In this document: piece after piece, positions 30,285 through 36,804 of the stretch
How positions within the stretch are numbered: the stretch's first letter is position 1
Layout of the letters: each line of letters starts with the position of its first letter
NCBI GenBank assembly: GCA_017347485.1
Contig: AP021857.1
Span: 2,027,390 to 2,091,389, forward strand
DNA: 64,000 nt
Direction: 5' to 3'
Source of the DNA: Candidatus Desulfobacillus denitrificans
Lineage (GTDB): Bacteria; Pseudomonadota; Gammaproteobacteria; Burkholderiales; Rhodocyclaceae
Made by a program: the position numbers and the translations under genes
The notes under the pieces: generated by a model
The model's input: the letters and a program-made list of their open reading frames with translations, nothing else
Told to the model about the DNA's origin: nothing
The model's database searches: none

Positions 30285-31066
30285 CTGCGGAAATGGCCTT
30301 GTCTGATATTGATCTCTGGAAACTGGTGGAGTCGATTGAAGCACCCAGACTTTCAATACCATTTTCGATCATCCAGGCCCTTGATGGCGACATTGGGGCT
30401 GCGGCCTTCCTTTGCCAGGCGGCATTCCTCTCCGCCAAGAAACGGGCAAAAGAGGAAAAAAGCGAGGGGTGGTTTGACCTTGTGCAGATCGGGCAACCTC
30501 ACGAAAATGCAGAAAACCTATTCCAAAAGATGGGGAGCTGGCAGGCTGTCACAGGACTCAATCCTGACGCCCAGGCGCTGGCAAGGAAGAAGTTAAAGGC
30601 GCGAGGACTACTCGAGGAGAAGTTGAAGGGAGTGCCGGCAAGGCTCCACTACCGCGTGCCGCCGGGGGTTTATTTGGTCATACTCGCCGGCCGCCCAGTT
30701 TCGGAAATTTCCGAAACTAGATTCGGAAAAACCGGGAAACTAGATTCGGAAAAACCCGGAAGCAAGAATCGGAAAAACCCGGAAACTATTCCAGAGAGTA
30801 CACCAGAGAGTGCTCCAGAAAGTAACCCCCCCTCTCTCACGCGCGTTCCACGCGCTGGCGCCGGCGCCTCGCCGGCGGGAGAGTGGGGGAAATTACTGGA
30901 AACAAAAGGCTGGAACGGCAGAGACGCGCGGCGGCTTGAGAATGCTGTGGCCCGCCACGGGGAGGAGATGGTGAAGCAGCAGGCGCGAGACATGCAAACT
31001 GTTGATTTTCACCCAAACTTGACCCGGGGTTTTCATCTAAAACTGACCCACGGTTTATGCGCGTAG
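30281..31066 (+). CDS. Replication-initiator-like winged-helix protein, truncated by IS21
   Basis: 261-residue frame beginning at the ATG at 30281 (overlap with preceding stop). Residues ~35-135 look like a winged-helix replisome/initiator domain: helices IGAAAFLCQAAFLSAKKRAK, then TGLNPDAQALARKKLKARGL and a wing LEEKLKGVPARLHYRVPPG. The linker (residues ~140-185) is encoded by 23-bp tandem repeats, as in lambdoid O genes that contain their own origin. From about residue 240 the reading enters the left end of the IS21 element (the frame closes at a TAG inside it), so the native C-terminus is missing. Initiator function is inference from domain style and embedded iterons. Confidence 0.6.
   Translation: MTAEMALSDIDLWKLVESIEAPRLSIPFSIIQALDGDIGAAAFLCQAAFLSAKKRAKEEKSEGWFDLVQIGQPHENAENLFQKMGSWQAVTGLNPDAQALARKKLKARGLLEEKLKGVPARLHYRVPPGVYLVILAGRPVSEISETRFGKTGKLDSEKPGSKNRKNPETIPESTPESAPESNPPSLTRVPRAGAGASPAGEWGKLLETKGWNGRDARRLENAVARHGEEMVKQQARDMQTVDFHPNLTRGFHLKLTHGLCA
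30697..30789 (+). repeat. Palindrome and 23-bp iterons inside the initiator gene (candidate origin)
   Basis: A 22-bp perfect palindrome (30697-30718, core TTTCGGAAATTTCCGAAA) runs into three tandem 23-bp repeats at 30714, 30737 and 30760, with a partial fourth at 30783. Repeats 1 and 2 differ at one base; repeat 3 has three further changes. All contain ATCGG or TTCGG followed by AAAAACC. Because 23 is not a multiple of three, the encoded protein does not repeat, so selection acts on DNA. This is the architecture of iteron origins inside initiator genes. Confidence 0.65.
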
Positions 31067-31071
31067 TATAG

Positions 31072-31884
31072 CTACGCTTTTGTGGACAAGTCTTCGTTTT
31101 TCGTCGTTTTATCTCCTTGAGGTTTGTGGGAACGAGTTCGGCCAGGCTGCAGCCTGGCCGAACTCGTCTTGAAGCGCCAGGACTCGTTGCCGGTCTCCAC
31201 GATGTGGCAGTGATGCGTCAGGCGGTCGAGCAGCGCCGTGGTCATCTTGGCGTCGTTGAAGACGCTGGCCCACTCCGTGAAGCTGAGATTCGTCGTGACG
31301 ATCACGCTGGTGCGCTCATACAGCTTCGAGAGCAGATGGAAGAGCAGCGCCCCGCCCGACTGGCTGAAGGGCAGATAGCCCAACTCGTCGAGGATCACCA
31401 GGTCCACGTACATGAGCCGGTGGGCCATCTGGCCCTGGCGCCCGCCCGCCTTCTCCTGCTCCAGCACATTGACCAGCTCCACCGTCGAGAAGAAGCGCAC
31501 GCGGCGGGCATGGCGCTGCACGGCTTCAATCCCGATGGCCGTGGCCAGATGCGTCTTGCCCGTGCCGGGGCCGCCGATCAGCACCACGTTCTGCGCTGCC
31601 TCCATGAACGCGCCGGCATGCAGCCGCCGCACCAGCGCCTCATCCGCCTTCGATTGCGTGAAGTCGAAGCCGGAGAGATCCCGGTGCGCCGGGAAGCGCG
31701 CCGCCGTCATCTGGTAGGCGATCGAGCGCACGTCCCGCTCGGCGGTTTCGGCGGCGAGCAACTCCAGCATCCACTGCTCGGGGTCGAACTCGCTGTGGCG
31801 GGCACGGGCGGCGAGCTCCGGCCAGCTGCTGGCCATGCCGTGCAGCTTCAGGCTCTTCAGCCGGGCGATCAGCTCAACCGACAT
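31072..31884 (-). CDS. istB: IS21-family helper ATPase IstB
   Basis: AAA+ ATPase that assists the IS21 transposase in target selection. The ATG at 31884 gives the family start [20 protein letters not shown]; upstream codons to 31974 lie inside istA and were not used. The ~270-residue protein has Walker [16 protein letters not shown], Walker [15 protein letters not shown] and sensor segment [11 protein letters not shown]. It overlaps istA by 11 bp as usual in IS21. A perfect 36-bp palindrome lies in its last codons (31132-31167). Confidence 0.95.
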   Translation of the reverse strand: MSVELIARLKSLKLHGMASSWPELAARARHSEFDPEQWMLELLAAETAERDVRSIAYQMTAARFPAHRDLSGFDFTQSKADEALVRRLHAGAFMEAAQNVVLIGGPGTGKTHLATAIGIEAVQRHARRVRFFSTVELVNVLEQEKAGGRQGQMAHRLMYVDLVILDELGYLPFSQSGGALLFHLLSKLYERTSVIVTTNLSFTEWASVFNDAKMTTALLDRLTHHCHIVETGNESWRFKTSSARLQPGRTRSHKPQGDKTTKNEDLSTKA

Positions 31885-33415
31885 GATCGGCCTCCGTTTG
31901 CGCCGCCTGGCGCAGAGCGTCGTAGCGGTCGACATTGGCCGCCGGCTCTTCCCTGAGCGCCAGGGGTGCGGCAATCGCCGGAACGGGAGTCGTTGCGTCC
32001 TTCAGCCGCGCCAGCACGTTCAACACATGCTCGCCGCTGGGCCGGCCCGATTCGAGGGCCAGCTCCACCGCCACCAGGACGGCATCCAGGCCGTGCACGG
32101 GGATGGCGGCCAACACCTGCGCCATCACCCGGTCGCCGCCGGCGTGCTTCAACAGATGGCGCTGCAGCTGCAGCAGCGGCTCGGGCATGCTTGCGAAGGG
32201 CGCGCCGTTCCTCAGCGCGCCGGGTTTCCTCTCGATGAGATCGATATAGTGGGTGAAGTCGTAATGCGTCTGGTGGCGCTCGAAGCTCCTCGCGTGGCGA
32301 GCCACCACTTCGCCTTCGGCGACGACGACCAGTTCGGCGGGGTAGATGCGCAGGCTCACCACGCGGTGGGCGTGCCGGGTCGGCACACTGTAGCGGTTCC
32401 TCTGGAAGTGGATGAGGGCGGTGGCCGAGACCCGCACCGGCTGCTCGATGTAGCCGTCGAAGGGTCTGGGGTTGGGCATCAGCCTCATCTGCTCGTCCTG
32501 CAGCAGTTCGGCCACGGTGAGCGCCGGCCACTCGGGATGGGCCATCGCCTCCCAGGCCGCGCGGCACTGTTCGGCCAGCCAGGCATTGAGGGTGTCCAGG
32601 TCGGGCCAGCGCCGCTCGCCGGCCTCCCGCCAGATCTGCCGGCGCCGGTCCTGCACGTTCTTCTCGACGATGCCCTTCTCCCAGCCGGCGGCCACGTTGC
32701 AGAATTCGGCATCGAAGAGGTAATGCCCGCACATGGCGTGGAAACGCGCATTGACCGTGCGCTCCTTGCCGCGGCCAACCTTGTCGACGGCCGTCTTCAT
32801 GTTGTCGTAGATGCCGCGGCGCGGTACGCCGCCGAAGGCGGCAAAGGCCCGGGCGTGGGCGTCGAAGAGCATCTCGTGGCTCTGGCTGGGGTAGGCCACC
32901 AGCCAGAAGGCGCGCGAGGCGCACAGTTTCGCGTGCGCCACCTCCAGCCGCCGGCGCAGCCCGCCGACGAAGGCATGCTCGCAGCTCCAGTCGAACTGGA
33001 AGGCTTCCCCCAGGGCGAAGGTGAGCGGGACGAAGGCGGCGCGCTTGGGGTTGGCGGACGCTTCATCCTTCCAGCCCCTGACAAACGCACAGACGCGCCC
33101 ATAGCCGCCCGGATAGCCTTGCGCCTGGATGGCGCGGTACAGGTCGAGCGTCGTGCGCCGCTCGCGCTTGTTCCGATGCGCGTCCGTCGCGAGCCATTGC
33201 CGCAGCGTGTCCGCCCAGGGATCGATGACGCCCGGCGTCTTCCTTGCAGGGTACTTCGGTTCGGTAACCTCAGGCCGGTGCAGCCAGCTGCGCAGGGTGT
33301 TGCGGGAGAGGCCAGTCCGCCGCGCGATCTCGCGCAGCCCCACCCGGTCGCGGAAATGCATCCGCCGTATCTTTGCCAATAAGCCCACTGTGATCACTCC
33401 TCTTGCCCCGCTCAA
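31874..33415 (-). CDS. istA: IS21-family transposase IstA
   Basis: DDE transposase of 513 residues. An N-terminal helix-turn-helix ([20 protein letters not shown]) is followed by the catalytic core with Asp in [13 protein letters not shown], Asp in [14 protein letters not shown] and Glu in [13 protein letters not shown]. The C-terminal beta-domain has [15 protein letters not shown]. All three catalytic acids are present and the frame is intact, so the element may still be active. The start codon could also lie slightly further in (MHFRDRVG), since the first 18 codons are less conserved. Confidence 0.95.
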   Translation of the reverse strand: MSGARGVITVGLLAKIRRMHFRDRVGLREIARRTGLSRNTLRSWLHRPEVTEPKYPARKTPGVIDPWADTLRQWLATDAHRNKRERRTTLDLYRAIQAQGYPGGYGRVCAFVRGWKDEASANPKRAAFVPLTFALGEAFQFDWSCEHAFVGGLRRRLEVAHAKLCASRAFWLVAYPSQSHEMLFDAHARAFAAFGGVPRRGIYDNMKTAVDKVGRGKERTVNARFHAMCGHYLFDAEFCNVAAGWEKGIVEKNVQDRRRQIWREAGERRWPDLDTLNAWLAEQCRAAWEAMAHPEWPALTVAELLQDEQMRLMPNPRPFDGYIEQPVRVSATALIHFQRNRYSVPTRHAHRVVSLRIYPAELVVVAEGEVVARHARSFERHQTHYDFTHYIDLIERKPGALRNGAPFASMPEPLLQLQRHLLKHAGGDRVMAQVLAAIPVHGLDAVLVAVELALESGRPSGEHVLNVLARLKDATTPVPAIAAPLALREEPAANVDRYDALRQAAQTEADHVG

Positions 33416-33514
33416 AAAACAAGCAGGGTAGCCAAATCAGGTGGGTCAAAATTGGATGAAAATTACCCCTCCAAGTGGGTCAATTCTGGGTGGACGTCAA
33501 CAGAAGGAGTCATC

Positions 33515-33712
33515 ATGTTGCCGGAAGGAGCAAAAGAAGCTGCGCAGGCAGCGCTTGAAGCCGCCAGCGCCTGGACCTGCAGCCGCTGCCAGGCATCGAG
33601 GTCGAAGCAACCGAACTGCTCGACCTGCACGACGGTACTTTACCACCGCCCGAACCTGTCGGGGACAAGGAGAAAACCATATGAATGGCAACAAGCAAAC
33701 CTCGAGTCGTAA
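33515..33712 (+). CDS. Possible small zinc-ribbon protein
   Basis: 65-residue frame with AAGGAG 5 nt before the ATG at 33515. After a short helix (EGAKEAAQAALEAASAW) it has two CxxC pairs, TCSRCQ and NCSTCT, spaced by 11 residues, as in small zinc ribbons; the rest is basic. It begins 12 bp after the IS21 right end and overlaps the start of the next gene by 32 bp, so either this gene or that start may be wrong. No family recognised. Confidence 0.4.
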   Translation: MLPEGAKEAAQAALEAASAWTCSRCQASRSKQPNCSTCTTVLYHRPNLSGTRRKPYEWQQANLES

Positions 33713-33947
33713 GGCGGGATCTGCAAAGCGCGCTGGTGAAACAAGGAGCGTTGAGGGATTGAAGGCTGCGGGTGGTGATATGTCACTGCCCGAAAAAGCA
33801 CGACTCGATGCAAAAGGCGATCTTGCGAAGATCGAGGATCAACAGCAGGCTGACAAAAAGTTTGCTGATGAGTTTGCCGACATCAAGGAGAACGCCGCGG
33901 CTGTATTGGCTGAGCAGAAGCGTGGCCAGAGACAGAAAGGAGGGTAG
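33681..33947 (+). CDS. Small charged protein of unknown function
   Basis: 88 residues from the ATG at 33681, with AAGGAG 8-9 nt upstream. The first third is basic and serine-rich (GNKQTSSRKAGSAKRAG), the rest is helical and acidic/basic mixed (DLAKIEDQQQADKKFADEFA, then AAAVLAEQKRGQRQKGG). It has no membrane helix, signal or cysteine. I do not recognise it; it could be a small nucleic-acid-associated or antitoxin-like protein. It converges with the gene at 33952, with 4 bp between the stops. Confidence 0.5.
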   Translation: MNGNKQTSSRKAGSAKRAGETRSVEGLKAAGGDMSLPEKARLDAKGDLAKIEDQQQADKKFADEFADIKENAAAVLAEQKRGQRQKGG

Positions 33948-33951
33948 TGAA

Positions 33952-34275
33952 TTAGACCCTGTCCGCTAAATCAGGACGCCCCATTTCGGTAACCACCTTC
34001 GACACAAGAATTTTGTCATTGGCGAGTTTGACACGCGCCTCGCGGTCCTTCAGCCAATGGTTTGGATTGGTTTTCAATAACTCGGTGAGTAGCGTTACCC
34101 TGAGCACTTCCATTCTGGCCGTCTCGATTACCTGCTCATCCAGAGTGGCCTGCAGTTGCTGGGCGTGCTGCTTCCACTGGCCTAAAGCGACTCGCAGCTT
34201 TTCATTTTCTTCCTGAGCCTGGCGAATCCTTCGATCCGCGATTGCAAGGCCAGCGCTTTCACCATAGCTGCCCAT
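33952..34275 (-). CDS. Coiled-coil protein of unknown function
   Basis: 107 residues with a strong ribosome binding site (AAGGAGGAG before the ATG at 34275). Residues ~15-60 form a probable coiled coil (RIRQAQEENEKLRVALGQWK, HAQQLQATLDEQV). The C-terminal half has LLTELLKTNPNHWLKDREAR and ends NDKILVSKVVTEMGRPDLAD. No domain recognised. It is the most downstream gene of the leftward integrase/VapXD group, 80 bp from vapD, and may share its transcript. Confidence 0.6.
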   Translation of the reverse strand: MGSYGESAGLAIADRRIRQAQEENEKLRVALGQWKQHAQQLQATLDEQVIETARMEVLRVTLLTELLKTNPNHWLKDREARVKLANDKILVSKVVTEMGRPDLADRV

Positions 34276-34355
34276 ATGCTCCTCCTTGTCAAATATTGGA
34301 GCAGGAGACTTGGAACGCTCACGCCGCCAAGCGGGGTACCGTTGCCGCGGCGTCG

Positions 34356-34634
34356 TTACGACTTCACCACTGGGGTGAAGTCAGACCACTGCTCGATGCG
34401 GAAGGCGCGAATGTCGCGCACTGACTTCGGGAACCACGTCTTGGCCCGCAGCGCTTGGATGGCGAGAAACAGGTTCGCCATGTCCTCGTTCTCAGTCACG
34501 TACAGACTTCCCTGTACACGGCGGAAGCCATGTTCGCCGAGGACCGCGCCAATCTCGGTGTACGCCTGCGTCACACCCTTCGGGTGATGCTGCTCGGTGT
34601 CGGCCACCACCAGATCGAAAGACACTGCGTACAT
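34356..34634 (-). CDS. vapD: VapD-family endoribonuclease toxin
   Basis: 92-residue protein beginning MYAVSFDLVVADTEQHHPKG, with QAYTEIGAVLGEHGFRRVQG, SLYVTENEDMANLFLAIQAL and the C-terminal DIRAFRIEQWSDFTPVV, all typical of VapD. VapD proteins have a ferredoxin-like fold related to Cas2 and cleave RNA; Asp7 fits the proposed active-site acidic residue. Its ATG shares one base with the stop of the upstream vapX-like gene, as expected for a toxin-antitoxin pair. Such pairs help mobile elements persist in their host. Confidence 0.9.
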   Translation of the reverse strand: MYAVSFDLVVADTEQHHPKGVTQAYTEIGAVLGEHGFRRVQGSLYVTENEDMANLFLAIQALRAKTWFPKSVRDIRAFRIEQWSDFTPVVKS

Positions 34635-34834
34635 CAGTGCGCCTCCGGATCGTCGGACAGGTGTGTCAGGCGGTACTCGGCCTTCTCGCCCGTCTCTACC
34701 ATCGTGACCTCGACCATCCAGTCACCATCGTCCAACTGGCGGATGGCTTGGCCTACTTCGTACTTTGGCCCGAAAGGTCCAAAGCTCTTGATCTTGCCGA
34801 CCGGAACAGACGGCGGCGCAACGACTGCGTGCAT
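34634..34834 (-). CDS. vapX: VapX-like antitoxin (DUF5397 type)
   Basis: 66-residue protein (HAVVAPPSVPVGKIKSFGPF, then GPKYEVGQAIRQLDDGDWMV and ETGEKAEYRLTHL) of the small beta-rich family encoded upstream of vapD in Haemophilus and others. A ribosome binding site GGAGAG precedes the ATG. The antitoxin-first order and one-base overlap with vapD support the role. Antitoxin activity is inferred from position and family resemblance recalled from memory. Confidence 0.75.
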   Translation of the reverse strand: MHAVVAPPSVPVGKIKSFGPFGPKYEVGQAIRQLDDGDWMVEVTMVETGEKAEYRLTHLSDDPEAH

Positions 34835-34904
34835 GACAACTCTCCCACAATTAAATCCGGATACATCATCACCCGCCAGGGGCCGAAGCGCAATAGGAAC
34901 CCCA

Positions 34905-35963
34905 TCAACCGACTTTCTTCACAAGATCCTCTGCAGTCGGATGGTAGTAGCGCATCGCCATCTGAAGAGTTTTCCAGCCCATCATCTTGCACAGCTCTTG
35001 CGCTGAGAGTTTTCCGGCAAGCCGGCTGGCAGCTTCGTGTCTCAGGTCATGAAACACCAGATCCTCGAAGACCCCAGGCTCTGGTTTCTTGCCAGCCTTG
35101 CGGCAACTCTCGTGATATGCCGTCTTCGCCCGCTTCAACGTCTTCTGCCAAACAATACGGGTCGCTTCCGGACTTCCCCAGCTGTAGAAAACTCGCGACT
35201 GGTTGATCCCGGCCGGAAGCGCCTTGAGCACTACCCTCGCCCGCTTGGTCAGGGGAACGCGGCGGATCTCGCCATTCTTGCTCCCCTCCCCGCTCAAACC
35301 GCGGACAGTGAGCACGCCGGCCTTCAGATCCACATCCTTCCGCTCGATGCTCAGCAGCTCACCCAGACGCGCGCCAGTCTCAATCGCGGTTTCGATCAAC
35401 GGCCTCAGCTGAGGATTCTCGGATTCATCAGCGCCGACAAGAAGCCACTTGGCTTCTATCGGCGACAGCCGGCGAGAGCGCGCATTGCGCTCGGGGGGCT
35501 TGGATACCTGCTTCACGGGGTTTGTAGCGATCGGGCAGCCCCATTCCTTGCTCGCCAGGTCGAGCAGTTTTGAAAGGGTGTTGATGCGCTTTCGGATCGT
35601 GCTGGCGGCCAGCTTTTCTTTCTTGAGGCCCTTGTCGCGCCAGGTCGCTATCGCAGATGACGTGACGCTGGCCACGGCATAGGGCCCGAACTCGGCCTCG
35701 ATGGCATCGAGACAGGGCCCGAAGTGCCGGCCACGCTTCAAGGGCAGGATATCTTCTCGATATTGCTTGACGAGATCGGCAACCGTTGTGCGCTCGGCTG
35801 GAGAGCGGTCGAAGAACAGACCGCGCTGCATGGCGACTTCGGTCTCCTTCGCCCAGGCGACTGCATCCTCGTGCTTGATGAAGGTTTTCGTCTGCGCCGG
35901 GTAGCCGCGCACTCGAACTTGAACGTGCCAGGAAAACTCTCCGCGCTTGCGAATTGTGGCCAT
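34905..35963 (-). CDS. int: Tyrosine recombinase (site-specific integrase)
   Basis: 352-residue integrase of the element. It has an N-terminal arm-binding region (MATIRKRGEFSWHVQVRVRG, then QTKTFIKHEDAVAWAKETEV), a SAM-like core-binding domain (TVADLVKQYREDILPLKRG) and a catalytic domain. Catalytic residues are Arg in ETGARLGELLSIE, His/Arg in FHDLRHEAASRL, His/Trp region in KMMGWKTLQM and Tyr in AMRYYHPTAEDL. It starts 85 bp from attR and is transcribed away from it, with two phased TGTGCCA repeats between. The frame is intact, so integration and excision activity are plausible. Confidence 0.95.
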   Translation of the reverse strand: MATIRKRGEFSWHVQVRVRGYPAQTKTFIKHEDAVAWAKETEVAMQRGLFFDRSPAERTTVADLVKQYREDILPLKRGRHFGPCLDAIEAEFGPYAVASVTSSAIATWRDKGLKKEKLAASTIRKRINTLSKLLDLASKEWGCPIATNPVKQVSKPPERNARSRRLSPIEAKWLLVGADESENPQLRPLIETAIETGARLGELLSIERKDVDLKAGVLTVRGLSGEGSKNGEIRRVPLTKRARVVLKALPAGINQSRVFYSWGSPEATRIVWQKTLKRAKTAYHESCRKAGKKPEPGVFEDLVFHDLRHEAASRLAGKLSAQELCKMMGWKTLQMAMRYYHPTAEDLVKKVG

Positions 35964-35981
35964 ATATTAGCGTTTAATGAT

Positions 35982-35999
35982 TGTGCCAATGCTGTGCCA
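35982..35999 (+). repeat. Two phased TGTGCCA repeats, right end
   Basis: TGTGCCA at 35982 and 35993, 11 bp apart and in the same orientation as the three at the left end. A degenerate TGTGGCCA lies further left at 35955. They lie between the integrase start and attR and overlap its likely promoter, so binding here could also regulate int. Confidence 0.65.
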
Positions 36000-36048
36000 A
36001 TTATTCTATTTTCTCGCTTAACTCATTGTCAATGAAAGAATGTTAAAT

Positions 36049-36099
36049 CGCCTCCTAAGCGGCAAATACAGGTTCGATTCCTGTCGAGGGGACCAGCAT
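36049..36099 (+). repeat. attR: 51-bp copy of the tRNA-Arg 3' end
   Basis: Identical to 26215-26265. It lacks the 5' acceptor strand, D-arm and half the anticodon stem, so it is an attachment-site remnant and not a working tRNA gene. Confidence 0.95.
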
Positions 36100-36135
36100 T
36101 CCGCCCCCGCGAAAGTCAGTCTCCGCAAGACGGCG

Positions 36136-36804
36136 CTATTTAGGCCGCGGCGCCATTTTCTGTTCGACGGCGAACACCGCCGCCTCGACGCGCGAGGTGA
36201 GGTTGAGCTTGGACAGGATGTGGCGCACGTGCAGCTTGACGGTGTCGTGGGAAATGTCCAGCGACCGGGCGATGGCCTTGTTCGACTGGCCCTGGGCGAG
36301 GTGCTCGAGGATTTCCCGCTCGCGCGCGGTAAGCTGCGCCAGCAGGTTCTCGCGCGCGGCGTTCTTGCTGCCGCCGCCCTGCAGGAGGTTGACCAGCTTC
36401 AGCGTCATGGTCGGCGCCACCACGGTCTCGCCGCGCACGGCGCGCTGGATGGCATCGACGACGTCGTCCGGCTCCATGTCCTTCAGCAGGTAGCCGCGCG
36501 CGCCGGCGCGCATGGCGTTGGCGAGGTCGTCCTCGGCGTCGCTGACGGTGAGGATCAGGGTCGGCTTGGCCCAGCCCTTCGCCTGCAGCTCGCGCAGCAG
36601 CGCCAGCCCGCCGTGCGGCGGCATGTTGAGGTCGAGCACGAGGGCGTCGGGCTGGGCTTCCTCGATCAGGCGTGCCGCCTCGGCCGGCTGGCCGGTAGCG
36701 GCGACCACGTCGATGGTGTCGCGGCCGTCGAGCAGTTCCGCCAGGCCCTTGCGGAACAGGGTGTGGTCGTCGACCAGCATGACCTTGATGGCATCTTCGC
36801 TCAT
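36136..36804 (-). CDS. NarL/FixJ-family response regulator
   Basis: 222-residue regulator: receiver domain with acidic pair in VMLVDDHTLFRKGLAELL, phosphoacceptor Asp58 in LVLDLNMPPHGG and the conserved lysine in GYLLKDMEPDD, then a LuxR-type helix-turn-helix (LTAREREILEHLAQGQSNKA, ISHDTVKLHVRHILSKLNL). The start at 36804 is the ATG overlapping the kinase stop by 4 bp; the very long upstream frame is the kinase read out of phase. NarL-type membership, and the paired NarX-like kinase, suggest control of nitrate or redox-dependent genes, which is inference. Confidence 0.93.
   Translation of the reverse strand: MSEDAIKVMLVDDHTLFRKGLAELLDGRDTIDVVAATGQPAEAARLIEEAQPDALVLDLNMPPHGGLALLRELQAKGWAKPTLILTVSDAEDDLANAMRAGARGYLLKDMEPDDVVDAIQRAVRGETVVAPTMTLKLVNLLQGGGSKNAARENLLAQLTAREREILEHLAQGQSNKAIARSLDISHDTVKLHVRHILSKLNLTSRVEAAVFAVEQKMAPRPK

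Larger units (their letters stand above)
31000..33502 (-). mobile_element. IS21-family insertion sequence
   Basis: 2503-bp element carrying istA and istB on the minus strand. Ends start TGTTGA; the left end (31000-31025) and the reverse complement of the right end (33477-33502) match at 21 of 26 bases, and each end has a second internal copy of the motif ending TGACCC (left near 31029-31049, right near 33440-33468). No target duplication is visible: the flanks are GCAAAC on the left and GAAGGA on the right. It interrupts the initiator-like gene. Confidence 0.92.
26266..36099. mobile_element. Integrated genomic element at tRNA-Arg, ~9.8 kb
   Basis: Bounded by the 51-bp repeats and carrying a tyrosine integrase next to the right one. 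Contents in order: two copies of a membrane-miniprotein/leader cassette, a SNF2 helicase, two HTH proteins, an initiator-like protein with internal iterons, an IS21-family insertion, small unknown genes, a VapX/VapD pair and the integrase. No structural phage, conjugation or relaxase genes are seen, so it resembles a satellite or integrative plasmid relic rather than a prophage or ICE. Because IS21 broke the initiator gene, autonomous replication may be lost. Confidence 0.9.

Noticed and set aside
30780..30830. CRISPR-like repeats
   Set aside because: The repeats are contiguous (23 bp then 12 bp units) without spacers.
30999..33503. Target-site duplication of the IS21 element
   Set aside because: Shifting the IS ends by one base either way still gives no matching flanks.
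36049..36095. Second tRNA-Arg gene
   Set aside because: Only the 3' half is present; it is the attR copy of the tRNA at 26187-26261.
26266..36099. Prophage or conjugative element
   Set aside because: No capsid, tail, terminase, lysis, relaxase or mating-pore genes are recognisable between the att repeats.
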